Source: DASPWV01 sp046726375
Lineage (GTDB): Bacteria > Acidobacteriota > Vicinamibacteria > Vicinamibacterales > UBA2999
Assembly (NCBI GenBank): GCA_046726375.1
Contig: JBKPAJ010000017.1
Location: 75,000-138,999, forward strand
Direction of reading: 5' to 3'
Length of the DNA: 64,000 bases
Below, in pieces: positions 53,944-62,338 of the stretch; positions within the stretch are counted from its first letter, which is position 1, and each line of letters begins with the position of its first letter. Made by a program: the position numbers and the translations under genes. The notes under the pieces were generated by a model that saw only the letters and a list, made by a program, of their open reading frames with translations, was not told the origin of the DNA and did not search any database.

Positions 53944-54882
53944 ATGGAGGTTGTGCGCTTTCCATATGAACCCCGTCCCGCCCGCTGGGTCCAGCCCGTG
54001 CTGGCACTTGGGAACTTCGACGGCCTCCACCGCGGTCACATCAAGATCATCGAGCGCGTGCGCCGTGTGGCGGCCGAACGTGGCGGCACCTCGCTGGTGC
54101 TCACCTTCGACCCGCATCCTCCGCGCATCGTACGGCCCGACAAGGCGCCGCAACTCCTGATGACGCTCGATCAGAAGATCGAGGCGCTGGCCAGGGCCGG
54201 CATTCAGGGCGTCGCGATTGTGACCTTCACCCACGAGCTCTCGCGGTGGGAACCCGAAGCCTTCGTCAAAACCGTGCTCGTGGAGTGGCTGCGCGTCGCC
54301 GAAGTCTGGGTGGGCGCCGACTTCTTGTTTGGGCGCGATCGCTCCGGCAACTTTTCGCTGCTGCGCGCGCTCGGCGGACAGTACGGGTTCCGCGCCGAAA
54401 AGATCGACCCGGTCCGTTATAAGGAATTCGTCGTCTCCAGCACCCGGATCCGGCGCCTGGTGGCCGAAGGACGGGTGGATGAAGCGAGCGCGTTGCTCGG
54501 CCATCATTTCTACATCGACGGCACGGTCGTGCGCGGGGCGGGGCGAGGACGCGAGCTGGGCGTGCCGACCGCCAACCTCGACACGCAGAACGAGCTGGTT
54601 CCGCCGCACGGCGTCTACGCGACCGCTGCCACCGTCGACGGGGTCGTCTATCCAAGTGTGACTAATGTAGGGCTGAGACCCACGTTCAGCTCGGAGCCGA
54701 AGACAACCATCGAGACGCATATTCTCGGCTTCAGCGCGGACTTGTACGGTCGCCAAGTTCGCCTTGGCTTCGTCCAACGCCTGCGCGACGAGCGCCGATT
54801 TCCCGACGTTGACGCGCTCAAGGCGCAAATCGACGCCGACGTACGACGCGCAGCCCGATTGTTCGATAGACTTTCCGTCTAA
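53944..54882 (+). CDS. ribF: Bifunctional riboflavin kinase / FAD synthetase
   Basis: 312 residues. FAD-synthetase half: LALGNFDGLHRGHIKII (20-36), LTFDPHPPRIVRP, and FVVSSTRIRRLVAEG. Kinase half: GAGRGRELGVPTANLD and GLRPTFSSEPKTTIETHILGF (in parts). Converts riboflavin to FMN and FAD, needed for the ETF system here. The last base overlaps the next small gene. Confidence 0.95.
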   Translation: MEVVRFPYEPRPARWVQPVLALGNFDGLHRGHIKIIERVRRVAAERGGTSLVLTFDPHPPRIVRPDKAPQLLMTLDQKIEALARAGIQGVAIVTFTHELSRWEPEAFVKTVLVEWLRVAEVWVGADFLFGRDRSGNFSLLRALGGQYGFRAEKIDPVRYKEFVVSSTRIRRLVAEGRVDEASALLGHHFYIDGTVVRGAGRGRELGVPTANLDTQNELVPPHGVYATAATVDGVVYPSVTNVGLRPTFSSEPKTTIETHILGFSADLYGRQVRLGFVQRLRDERRFPDVDALKAQIDADVRRAARLFDRLSV

Positions 54883-55181
54883 TGGAGCCGAGGTCCTTCG
54901 AATTCGTGTTGACTATGCCGGGCGATTCGCGTCTGGTCGAGGCCGTGCGCACTCTGTCGGTGCACGCGGCCGCCTATGCCAACGCCGCCAGCGCCGCCGG
55001 GCAGACATTTGCCGACAACGTGGTGAAAACCACAGAGGCAGTGATCAGGGCCACCGGCATTCAGGACGCGCCGCTCGAATTCCGCTTCGGCGGCGACGCG
55101 CGGGCCGTCAGCGTCACCATCAGCTGGTCGCGCAACGGCGCGCGCGAGAGCCGCGAGGTCCGCCAGCCGCTGTCGTCGTAG
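54882..55181 (+). CDS. Conserved hypothetical protein, 99 aa
   Basis: RSFEFVLTMPGDSRLVEAVRTLSVHAAAYANAAS (in parts) followed by a helix and LEFRFGGDARAVSVTISW. The start resembles the N-terminal strand-helix of RsbW-type anti-sigma/GHKL proteins (strand, then helix with vRxLa), but no N-box or G-box is seen, so it is not an active ATPase. A single base overlaps ribF and a 6-bp gap leads to cysS; it belongs to that operon. No function assigned. Confidence 0.6.
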   Translation: MEPRSFEFVLTMPGDSRLVEAVRTLSVHAAAYANAASAAGQTFADNVVKTTEAVIRATGIQDAPLEFRFGGDARAVSVTISWSRNGARESREVRQPLSS

Positions 55182-55187
55182 CCGGCC

Positions 55188-56600
55188 ATGCGCCTTTACA
55201 ACACCCTTACACGCAGGGAAGAGGAGTTTGCGCCCTTCGCCGAGAACACGGTGCGCATGTACACATGTGGCTTGACGGTGTACGCGCGCGGTCACATCGG
55301 CAACTTCCGCACCTTCGTCGCCATGGACGTCCTGCGCCGCGCCCTGAAATATATCGGCGGCTGGACGATGCGGCAGGTCACGAACTTCACGGACGTCGAC
55401 GACAAGACCATCGCCGGCGCCCAGAGAGAAGGCCTGTCGCTGCGCGAATACACCGACCGGTTCATCGCGGCCTTTCACCAAGACGCTGAGGCGCTTGGCC
55501 TCGAGCAGGTGGAGGAGATGCCGCGGGCGACGGACGAGCTGAATCTGCGGGCGATGACCGACGTCATCCGCCTGCTCACCGAGCGCGGGCACACCTACGT
55601 CAGCGACGGATCGATCTACTTCAAGATCTCCACGCTCCCGGATTACGGCAAGCTCGCGCGGCTGGATCACGACGGCATGCAATCCGGCGCGCGCGTCGAC
55701 TCCGACAGTTACGGCAAAGAGGACGCGCGCGATTTCGTCTTGTGGAAGGCCACTAAGCCCGGCGAACCCACCTGGGACATGGGCCTCGGCCCCGGCCGGC
55801 CGGGATGGCACATCGAATGCTCGGCGATGGCGATGCGGCTGCTCGGTGATCTCCCGATTGATATCCACACCGGCGGCGTCGATCTGATCTTTCCGCATCA
55901 CGAGAACGAGATTGCGCAAAGCGAAGGCGCCACAGGCGAGCGGTTTTCGCGCTTCTGGGTGCACGCCGAGCACCTGCTCGTCGATGGACAGAAGATGTCC
56001 AAATCGGTCGGCAACGTCTACACGCTCAAAGACGTCACCAATCGAGGCCATCGCGTATCGGCGCTCCGTTATCTGCTGCTGTCGGGGCACTACCGCAAGC
56101 AGCTGAATTTCACGTGGACCGGACTGGAACAGGCAGAAGAAGCCTTGACGCGCCTTTCGGATTTTCTGGGCCGGCTCCAGACCGTCACGCGCGACGGCAC
56201 GCATCCGTCCATTCAGGAGCGCATCGCCCGCGCGCGGCGCGAGTTCGACGAAGCGTTGCGCAGCGACCTGAATACGTCGGCTGGACTCGGGGCGATCTTC
56301 GACCTCGTGCGTGCGGTCAATTCCTCGATAGACGAGGGAGAAATCGGGACCGGAGACGTGGCGGCCATCACCGCCGCCTTCGATCACTTCGACCGCGTGC
56401 TGGGCGTCCTGTCGCTGCGCCGCGCCGAAGACGAGCGGCCGCCGGTGCCGATCCCCGAGATCGAGAGGTTGATCGAAGATCGGCACGCCGCGCGTCGCCG
56501 GCGCGACTTCGCGGAAGCGGATCGCATCCGCAAATACCTGGCCGATCGCGGTGTGCTGTTGGAGGACGGCGCACAAGGCACGCGGTGGAAGCGCGCCTGA
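55188..56600 (+). CDS. cysS: Cysteinyl-tRNA synthetase
   Basis: 470 residues. HIGH-type motif CGLTVYARGHIGNFRTF (24-40), zinc ligands including Cys24 and the IECSAMAMRLLG block with HHENE, and KMSKSVGN near 268. C-terminal anticodon-binding helices end RKYLADRGVLLEDGAQGTRW. Catalyses Cys-tRNA formation. Lies about 4 kb from the tRNA-Cys gene. Confidence 0.96.
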   Translation: MRLYNTLTRREEEFAPFAENTVRMYTCGLTVYARGHIGNFRTFVAMDVLRRALKYIGGWTMRQVTNFTDVDDKTIAGAQREGLSLREYTDRFIAAFHQDAEALGLEQVEEMPRATDELNLRAMTDVIRLLTERGHTYVSDGSIYFKISTLPDYGKLARLDHDGMQSGARVDSDSYGKEDARDFVLWKATKPGEPTWDMGLGPGRPGWHIECSAMAMRLLGDLPIDIHTGGVDLIFPHHENEIAQSEGATGERFSRFWVHAEHLLVDGQKMSKSVGNVYTLKDVTNRGHRVSALRYLLLSGHYRKQLNFTWTGLEQAEEALTRLSDFLGRLQTVTRDGTHPSIQERIARARREFDEALRSDLNTSAGLGAIFDLVRAVNSSIDEGEIGTGDVAAITAAFDHFDRVLGVLSLRRAEDERPPVPIPEIERLIEDRHAARRRRDFAEADRIRKYLADRGVLLEDGAQGTRWKRA

Positions 56601-56615
56601 GCCATCCCGCGCTGG

Positions 56616-56621
56616 TACAAT
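56616..56621 (+). promoter_or_regulatory. -10 TACAAT six bases before the aminotransferase start
   Basis: TACAAT-N6-ATG (56628), 16 nt after the cysS stop. No Shine-Dalgarno. Confidence 0.5.
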
Positions 56622-56627
56622 CACGTC

Positions 56628-57953
56628 ATGTCCGTGCCGCAAATCAAAACGGCCCTTCCCGGTCCCAAAGCCAAAGCTCTCATTGAACGCGACGGTAAGG
56701 TCGTTTCTCCTTCTTACACGCGCAGTTATCCGTTCGTCATGGCGCGTGGTAGTGGTGCTACCGTCGAAGATGTGGACGGAAACGTCTTTCTCGATTGCGC
56801 GGCCGGCATCGCGGTGAATTCCACCGGTCACTCGCATCCCGAGGTCGTGGCTGCGATCGTCGATCAGGCGCAGAAGTTTCTCCACATGTCCGGTACGGAT
56901 TTCTATTACGAGCCGCAAGTACGTCTCGGCGAGGAGATGGACGCGGTCGCGCCGTTCGCCGGACCGAAGCGCTCGTTCTTTTCCAACTCCGGGACCGAAG
57001 CGGTCGAGGCCGCCATCAAGCTCGCGCGCTATCACACCAAACGGCACGGGATTATCGCGTTTCTCGGCAGCTTTCACGGACGCACGCTTGGGTCGCTGTC
57101 GCTGACGTCGAGCAAAGCGATTCAGCGAAAGGGATTCGGTCCGCCCGTCGGCGGCACGTATCACGCGCCGTTTGCGAACTGTTATCGCTGCCCGCTGGGC
57201 CTGCGCCCTGATGGATGCGACGCGGCATGCCTCGACTTTCTCGAGGATCAGGTGCTCGTGCACCTCGTTTCGCCCGACGAAGTCGCGGCCGTCGTCGTCG
57301 AGGCGATTCAAGGCGAGGGTGGCTATGTGGTTCCGCCCGCGCAGTTCCATCGACGGCTTCGGGAGCTCACCACGAAGCACGGCATGCTGCTCGTCGTGGA
57401 CGAAGTGCAATCCGGCATGGGGCGCACCGGAAAGATGTTTGCGATCGAGCACTTCGGCGTCGAGCCGGATGTGATCACCGTGGCCAAGGGCGTTGCTTCC
57501 GGCCTGCCGCTCGGCGTGACGACGGCGAGATCCGAGATTATGGCGTGGCCGCCGGGCGCGCATGCCAGCACATTCGGCGGTAATCCCGTTTCGTGCGCGG
57601 CGGCGCTCGTCACGATCAAACTGTTGAAAGAGAAGCTGATGGCCAACGCCGCGGCGGTGGGCGCGTATTTCATCGATCGCATCAACGCGCTGCAGGAGCA
57701 GCACGCGATCATCGGCGATGTGCGCGGCAAGGGTCTGATGATCGGGATCGAGCTGGTAAAGGATCGCAAGACGAAGGAACGCGCGATCAAAGAACGCGAT
57801 CAGCTGGTCGACGAATGTTTCAAGCGCGGCCTACTCGTGCTAGGCGCCGGCCGCAACGCGCTTCGCCTCTCGCCGCCGTTGGTGCTGACGAAGGACGAAG
57901 CGGACACCGCGGTCCGTATTCTCGATGAAGCACTCGCGCGGGTTCACACGTAG
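56628..57953 (+). CDS. Class III aminotransferase (GABA/ornithine type)
   Basis: 441 residues. RSFFSNSGTEAVEAAIKLAR (PLP phosphate grip), GSFHGRTLGSLSLTSSKA, VDEVQSGMGRTGKMFA (Asp contacting the ring), and Lys in VAKGVASGLPLG. Resembles 4-aminobutyrate or N-acetyl-ornithine type enzymes; a CPLGLRPDGCDAACLDF insert with Cys residues is seen in the group annotated as acetyl-ornithine family. The substrate is uncertain. The stop codon TAG is supplied by a repeat. Confidence 0.85.
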   Translation: MSVPQIKTALPGPKAKALIERDGKVVSPSYTRSYPFVMARGSGATVEDVDGNVFLDCAAGIAVNSTGHSHPEVVAAIVDQAQKFLHMSGTDFYYEPQVRLGEEMDAVAPFAGPKRSFFSNSGTEAVEAAIKLARYHTKRHGIIAFLGSFHGRTLGSLSLTSSKAIQRKGFGPPVGGTYHAPFANCYRCPLGLRPDGCDAACLDFLEDQVLVHLVSPDEVAAVVVEAIQGEGGYVVPPAQFHRRLRELTTKHGMLLVVDEVQSGMGRTGKMFAIEHFGVEPDVITVAKGVASGLPLGVTTARSEIMAWPPGAHASTFGGNPVSCAAALVTIKLLKEKLMANAAAVGAYFIDRINALQEQHAIIGDVRGKGLMIGIELVKDRKTKERAIKERDQLVDECFKRGLLVLGAGRNALRLSPPLVLTKDEADTAVRILDEALARVHT

Positions 57954-58050
57954 CGCGGACCTTCAGATCCGCGACTTTGACCTTTTTTCATGTAGGGGCG
58001 GACCTTTTCCTGGCCTGAGCGACTCGCGCTTCGTCGGAGTCGAAGGCAGG
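57950..58050. repeat. Two repeats: TAGCGCGGACC hairpin and GGCGGACC...GTCGAAGG
   Basis: Copy 1, 57950-57974, starts in the aminotransferase stop (57951-57953) and pairs CGCGGAC with its complement ATCCGCG. Copy 2, about 57990-58050, joins GTAGGGGCGGACCTTTTCCTGG (in parts) with GAGCGACTCG...GTCGAAGG and ends GGTCCGCGA, so one long stem can close around the whole. Confidence 0.8.
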
Positions 58051-58063
58051 TCCGCGATGACAG

Positions 58064-58432
58064 ATGACACTTCAGCGCCAGGCGCTAGGCAAACGCGGAG
58101 AGGACCTCGCGTGTCGCGAACTCGAATCGCGCGGCCATGAAATCGTTGAACGCCGCTATCGCACCGATCGCGGCGAGCTCGATATCATCTCGACGCACAA
58201 CGGCTATGTGGTGTTCGTCGAGGTTCGTACGAAGTCCGGCGAGGATTTCGGCGACGGCGCCGAATCCGTTACTGCGCAGAAACAGCAACAGCTGGTATGG
58301 ATGGCCAGCGATTACGTGACGCGTAACCGTCTCGAGAATACTCCCTGCCGTTTCGACGTCGTCTCGATTGAGACCTCCGTCAATCCGCCGCGCGTGACGG
58401 TGTTCGAAGACGCGTTCAGGCCCGGCTGGTGA
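58064..58432 (+). CDS. yraN: YraN/UPF0102 endonuclease-like protein
   Basis: 122 residues. GKRGEDLACRELESRGHEIVER, then RGELDIISTHNGYVVFVEVRTK (Asp and Glu-x-Arg/Lys of the PD-(D/E)xK-type fold) and a C-terminal CRFDVVSIE. Universal small family, biochemically uncharacterised, possibly a Holliday-junction nuclease. TGATG coupling to galT. Confidence 0.9.
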   Translation: MTLQRQALGKRGEDLACRELESRGHEIVERRYRTDRGELDIISTHNGYVVFVEVRTKSGEDFGDGAESVTAQKQQQLVWMASDYVTRNRLENTPCRFDVVSIETSVNPPRVTVFEDAFRPGW

Positions 58433-59433
58433 TGTCCGAGCTGCGCCGCGATCCGATCACCGGTCGATGGGTCATCCTTGCGCCCCACCACACACGCCGG
58501 CCCCGCGATTTCACACCTGCTGTGATGCAGCCCGCCGACCCCAATGCGTGTCCGTTCTGCGAGGGACGCGAGGCGATGGCGGGCTGGGAGTTGTTGGCGT
58601 GGCGTCCCAACGGGTCGGGCCCGAATTCCGCCGGGTGGCAGGTGCGCGTGGTGCCGCATCGCGAGCCGGCGCTGCGCGTGGAAAGCCAACTCGGCGAATC
58701 GAGCGACGGCCTTTTTCAGAAGTTCGGCAACCTTGGCGCGCACGAAGTGATTATCGAATCGCCGCGTCACGATGACACCTGGTCCACGCTCACGCCCCAG
58801 GCCATCGCGCGCGTGTTCTGGGCCTGGCGCGAGCGCATTCGCGACCTCAAGCGCGACATCCGTCTGCGCAGCTTCATCGTCGTCAAGAATCACGGTGCGG
58901 CGGCAGGCGCCAAGCTGGCGCACGCGCACTCGCAGCTCTTTGCCTATCCCTTTGCGCCGCCGGTGCTCGACGTGGAGCTGTCGTCGGCGAGCCGTCACTT
59001 CGACAACACGGACCGCTGCGTGTTCTGTCAATTGATCGTGCGTGAACGTGAGCTCAATCAGCGCGTGATTGCCGAAGATGCGACGACGCTGATGCTCGCG
59101 CCGTACGCGCCGCGCGTGCCCTTCGAAACGTGGATCCTGCCGCGCGAGCACGACGCGCACTTCGAAGACTCGTCGGACGCGCTGTTGCTCGCGATGGCGA
59201 CGAGCGTGCACGATCTGCTCCGGCGGCTCGACGCGACGCTGCTCAATCCGCCGTTCAACCTCGTGCTCCACACCGCGCCGGATGGTGCCTCGTCGAAGGT
59301 GTCGTATCACTGGCACTTCGAGGTCGTGCCGCGCCTCGGTCCGCGCTCGGGCGTGGAATGGGGGAGCGGGGTGTATATCAATCCAGTGCCGCCGGAAGAG
59401 GCCGCAGAGGCGCTGCGCGAGGCGGGCAGGTAG
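58432..59433 (+). CDS. galT: Galactose-1-phosphate uridylyltransferase
   Basis: 333 residues from ATG 58432 (a GTG one codon earlier is possible). SELRRDPITGRWVILAPH, zinc CPFC (40-43), HAHSQLFAYPFAPP (nucleophile His, about 160) and SYHWHFEVVPRL. Leloir pathway enzyme; galK and galE are not in the window. The TAG stop lies in a GGCAGGTAGGGCAGG repeat. Confidence 0.92.
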   Translation: MSELRRDPITGRWVILAPHHTRRPRDFTPAVMQPADPNACPFCEGREAMAGWELLAWRPNGSGPNSAGWQVRVVPHREPALRVESQLGESSDGLFQKFGNLGAHEVIIESPRHDDTWSTLTPQAIARVFWAWRERIRDLKRDIRLRSFIVVKNHGAAAGAKLAHAHSQLFAYPFAPPVLDVELSSASRHFDNTDRCVFCQLIVRERELNQRVIAEDATTLMLAPYAPRVPFETWILPREHDAHFEDSSDALLLAMATSVHDLLRRLDATLLNPPFNLVLHTAPDGASSKVSYHWHFEVVPRLGPRSGVEWGSGVYINPVPPEEAAEALREAGR

Positions 59434-59525
59434 GGCAGGTGCGGCAGGTTCGGGCACATGGGGCCGTCGGGTTGGTAGGTTTGCTGCGTCTGGTGGGTCT
59501 GGTGCGTCTGGCGTGCGTCCGTTGC
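59421..59525. repeat. GGCAGGTAGGGCAGG / GGTCTGGTGCGTCTGG repeats
   Basis: First part (59425-59450) repeats GGCAGGT; second part (59475-59515) repeats TGCGTCTGGTGGGTCTGG. These overlap the galT 3' end and run to the tRNA-Gly promoter. Confidence 0.7.
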
Positions 59526-59551
59526 TCAGCTCTTGGCCGATTTGCTAGACT
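59522..59551 (+). promoter_or_regulatory. Possible tRNA-Gly promoter
   Basis: TTGCTC (59522-59527), 18-nt spacer, TAGACT (59546-59551), about 18 nt before the tRNA. Confidence 0.45.
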
Positions 59552-59569
59552 TGATCGCTGCGAGAGCGA

Positions 59570-59644
59570 GCGGGAATAACTCAGTGGTAGAGTGCGACCT
59601 TGCCAAGGTCGAAGTCGCGGGTTCGAATCCCGTTTCCCGCTCCA
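59570..59644 (+). tRNA. tRNA-Gly (GCC)
   Basis: Acceptor GCGGGAA pairs with TTCCCGC, anticodon loop TTGCCAA with GCC at 59602-59604, T arm GCGGGTTCGAATCCCGT, encoded CCA. Reads the GGC/GGT codons. Confidence 0.97.
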
Positions 59645-59817
59645 GTCTTCGCTTCCCGAACATTGGCGAAGGCTCTCCCGCCAAAGCTTGCCGCGCGAGC
59701 CACGGCGGGCCACATGGCTACCTTCGAGCTTCGGCTGGGGAAGCCATCCTTCACGTGTGAGGTAGGCGGCCGATTGTTGTCCGCGAGTCGCGATAGAATC
59801 CCCGCTCATTCCAGATC
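59645..59817. other. tRNA-Gly to tRNA-Cys gap
   Basis: Contains a degenerate GCCTTCGCCAAAGC-type repeat (about 59660-59745). A -10-like TAGAAT at 59794-59799 lies 18 nt before tRNA-Cys and may serve as its promoter. No gene. Confidence 0.4.
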
Positions 59818-59895
<78 letters not shown>

Positions 59896-60179
59896 ACCTA
59901 AGAACTTTGCGTGTTTGGGTGTGTGCCTGTCGCCAGGCGCCGTTTCTTATTGCTCCTAAATGGACTCGAATTCGCCGAGTCTCCAAACATCCTGATCGCG
60001 TAAATCACTGACTCGCAGGCGCTTGCCCGTGCAGCATGTGCGCAGGGGATTAGGTTTCCAGGACCTCCGGCTCAACCGCTCGGCGGTCGGGGTGATCGAA
60101 CGCGCTTACGAGTTGGAAAACCACGGGGGCCCTGCGGATCGAGCAACCGTTTTCGCTTCGCAGGTCCCGTGCTCGAAGA
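59896..60179. other. Left flank of the island, no gene recognised
   Basis: No integrase, no promoter and no family recognisable. A weak open frame starts at 60023 and runs into the HEAT-like relic. Confidence 0.35.
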
Positions 60180-60480
60180 GAGAGCTCCTACTGGTTGCAC
60201 GGTCGGAAAGCGTGCGCTGGAGCCACGTCGAAATGGCTGTCCGGGACCAGCGATTGATGGCGACGACCGTCGGCATTGCCCTTGTCCACCGGGCGCCGCG
60301 GGTCATCGATTCCCTTCTCGATGCTCTGGAGACGGATCCGTCTCCCAACGTCCGCATGACCGTGGTCGACGCCCGCTACGATATCGAGACACTGCGCGCG
60401 CGCGGGAGCGGTTCGACACGCTGCTTGCAGCGCAGGCTCGGCAGCCTGTGCGAGCTCAGGGCGACATCAGGTAGCTACTC
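60180..60480 (+). pseudogene. Relic resembling a HEAT-repeat/anti-sigma protein end
   Basis: In the frame open from 60023, the part VIDSLLDALETDPSPNVRMTVVDARYDI looks like one HEAT repeat (DPSxNVRxxVVDA), as at the C-terminus of acidobacterial anti-sigma factors. In another frame, RDTARARERFDTLLAAQA would continue a second repeat, suggesting a frameshift. No sigma factor is nearby. Recognition is tentative. Confidence 0.3.
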
Positions 60481-60500
60481 CTGGGGTTACACCCCGTAGC

Positions 60501-61274
60501 TCACTTTGCCAGCAGCCGTGTCTTGAACTCTCGGGCGCGGTCCCGCGAGACGGTCAGGTCGGTGCCATTCGCGTCCTTGAGGCGCACATTGAGGCTGCCG
60601 CCGGGCAGCCTCGTGACTTCCTTGATCCACGACGTGTTGACGATCGTGCTCCGGTGGATGCGGAGGAAGCGCCTCGGATTCAGAATGTTCTCCAGCTGCG
60701 CGATCGTGTAGTCCACGCAGTACGACTTGCCGGCTTCGACAGCGTAGGTGAGCTTGTCCGCGGCGACGAAGTGCGTCACCTGCGCAAGATCGATGAACCA
60801 CAGGCGCTCGCCCAGGCGCGAAGCGATGCGGTCGGGATACTCCGGCCTGGAGCTCCGCAGCGAGTCGGCCAGGCTTCTGAGGAGCCCCTGCAGGTCCGGC
60901 CTCGAGAGCTCGATGCGGCTGCGCAGACGTTCCACTCTGCCGAGAGCCCGATCCAGGTGGCTGGGATCTACCGGTTTGAGCAGGTAGTCGACCGAGTTCA
61001 CCGCGAACGCCTCGAGGGCATACTCATCGTGCGCTGTCGTAAACACGACGATCGGCTGCGAGGGTAAACGGGCGAGCACCTCGAAGCCATTGAGCCGCGG
61101 CATGTGGATATCCAGGAAACAGACGTCAGGCGCCGAAGACGTGAGCGCCTCTACCGCCTCTTCCGGATCGGTCGCGCTCCCAATCACCTCCACGCGCCCC
61201 GTCTCCTCGAGAAGACGCGTCAGACGCGCGATCGCCAGTGGCTCATCGTCGACAAGGTACGCTCGCAGTCTCAT
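60501..61274 (-). CDS. LytTR-family response regulator
   Basis: 257 residues. Receiver domain with Asp9-Asp10, phosphoacceptor Asp55 in CFLDIHMPRLNG, Lys in YLLKPVDPSHL; C-terminal LytTR DNA-binding domain (about 155-257) with RIHRSTIVNTSWIKEV and GSLNVRLKDANG. Binds direct repeats upstream of target genes. ATGA overlap with its kinase gene; last gene of a three-gene island operon. Confidence 0.93.
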   Translation of the reverse strand: MRLRAYLVDDEPLAIARLTRLLEETGRVEVIGSATDPEEAVEALTSSAPDVCFLDIHMPRLNGFEVLARLPSQPIVVFTTAHDEYALEAFAVNSVDYLLKPVDPSHLDRALGRVERLRSRIELSRPDLQGLLRSLADSLRSSRPEYPDRIASRLGERLWFIDLAQVTHFVAADKLTYAVEAGKSYCVDYTIAQLENILNPRRFLRIHRSTIVNTSWIKEVTRLPGGSLNVRLKDANGTDLTVSRDRAREFKTRLLAK

Positions 61275-62320
61275 GATCGCGGCAACACCATCTGCACGAC
61301 GCATCGGTCCCCGCGCCGTGATACGTTCAGACGCGCTTCGGCGCTGAACAAGGCATCGAGACGCCTCACCAGCGAGTCGAGGCCATGCCCGGCGCGGATC
61401 GCGGTCAGGTCGAATCCATCGCCGGTGTCGGAGACTTCAATCGTGAGCTGTCCGTTCTGGGCCGATGCGGATACGAGAACCTCTCCACCGCTTCGCTGTG
61501 GCGTGATCCCGTGCTTCACCGCATTCTCCACCAACGACTGGACGGAGAGCGGCGGGACTTGCGCATTCCGCAGCTCGGCCGGCACCTCGATGCGGGCCCG
61601 AAGCTTGTCTCCGAAGCGCGCCCGCTCGATGTCGACGTAGTCCTCGACCATCGCGAGCTCCTGCGCGAGGGGAATCACCGACCGCGAGCTCGTGTCGAGC
61701 AACGAGCGCAGCAGCGCCGACAATCGGCCCACGATCCGTTCAGCCCGCACCGGATCAACGCTGATGAGCGCGCTGATCGAGTTCAACGTGTTGAACAGGA
61801 AGTGCGGATGAAGCCGAGACTCGAGCGAGCGCAGGCGAGCCTCGGCCACCAGCTTCTCGGCCCGCACTTCGGCCACTTCCTTCTCGTGCAGCTTCTCCTC
61901 GGTGCGGCGAAGCTGGTCCCGCATCGAGGCGTAGGCGAACCCTCCGAGCCCGAACACGACCGCCAACAGCATCGCCCGACCCAGCGTGTGGAGGTACTCC
62001 CGCCAGAAATCCCCTGGCACGGCTATGCCGGTCCACATCAGAAGCGCCTGTGCCGCGAGACACCCCGCCGCGGCGAACACAATCGTTGTCACGAGCACCG
62101 CGGCAGGCGGCGGCCAGCGGCGGCGTGCCAGCACGTCGACTATCGCCGGGCCGGCTGTCAACGCTGGAATGGCCGTCACGTTCGTATAGACCAGCACGAA
62201 CGCCCACACCTCGAGCAGACCTGTCGCCCCCTGACCGGTGCCCAACCCGATGAACGGCACGAGGACCGTGATCGACACATTGAGCGCCAGCAGGAGCCAC
62301 ACGCGTCTGATGGGGGCCAC
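61271..62320 (-). CDS. LytS-type sensor histidine kinase
   Basis: 349 residues. Four or so N-terminal TMs (about 10-130) with little periplasmic sequence, a coiled coil (135-165), His_kinase domain with His172 in LHPHFLFNTLNSISALI, and a C-terminal ATPase with PPLSVQSLVENAVKHG and VSDTGDGFD. Senses a membrane or small-molecule signal. Eighteen bp after the secreted-protein gene. Confidence 0.92.
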   Translation of the reverse strand: MAPIRRVWLLLALNVSITVLVPFIGLGTGQGATGLLEVWAFVLVYTNVTAIPALTAGPAIVDVLARRRWPPPAAVLVTTIVFAAAGCLAAQALLMWTGIAVPGDFWREYLHTLGRAMLLAVVFGLGGFAYASMRDQLRRTEEKLHEKEVAEVRAEKLVAEARLRSLESRLHPHFLFNTLNSISALISVDPVRAERIVGRLSALLRSLLDTSSRSVIPLAQELAMVEDYVDIERARFGDKLRARIEVPAELRNAQVPPLSVQSLVENAVKHGITPQRSGGEVLVSASAQNGQLTIEVSDTGDGFDLTAIRAGHGLDSLVRRLDALFSAEARLNVSRRGDRCVVQMVLPRS

Positions 62321-62338
62321 AGGCTCGCCTCGTCCAGG

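Noticed and set aside
54879..57704. 941-codon open frame on the minus strand opposite cysS and the aminotransferase
   Set aside because: High GC leaves antisense frames open; the translation has no recognisable domain and the plus strand holds two certain enzymes.
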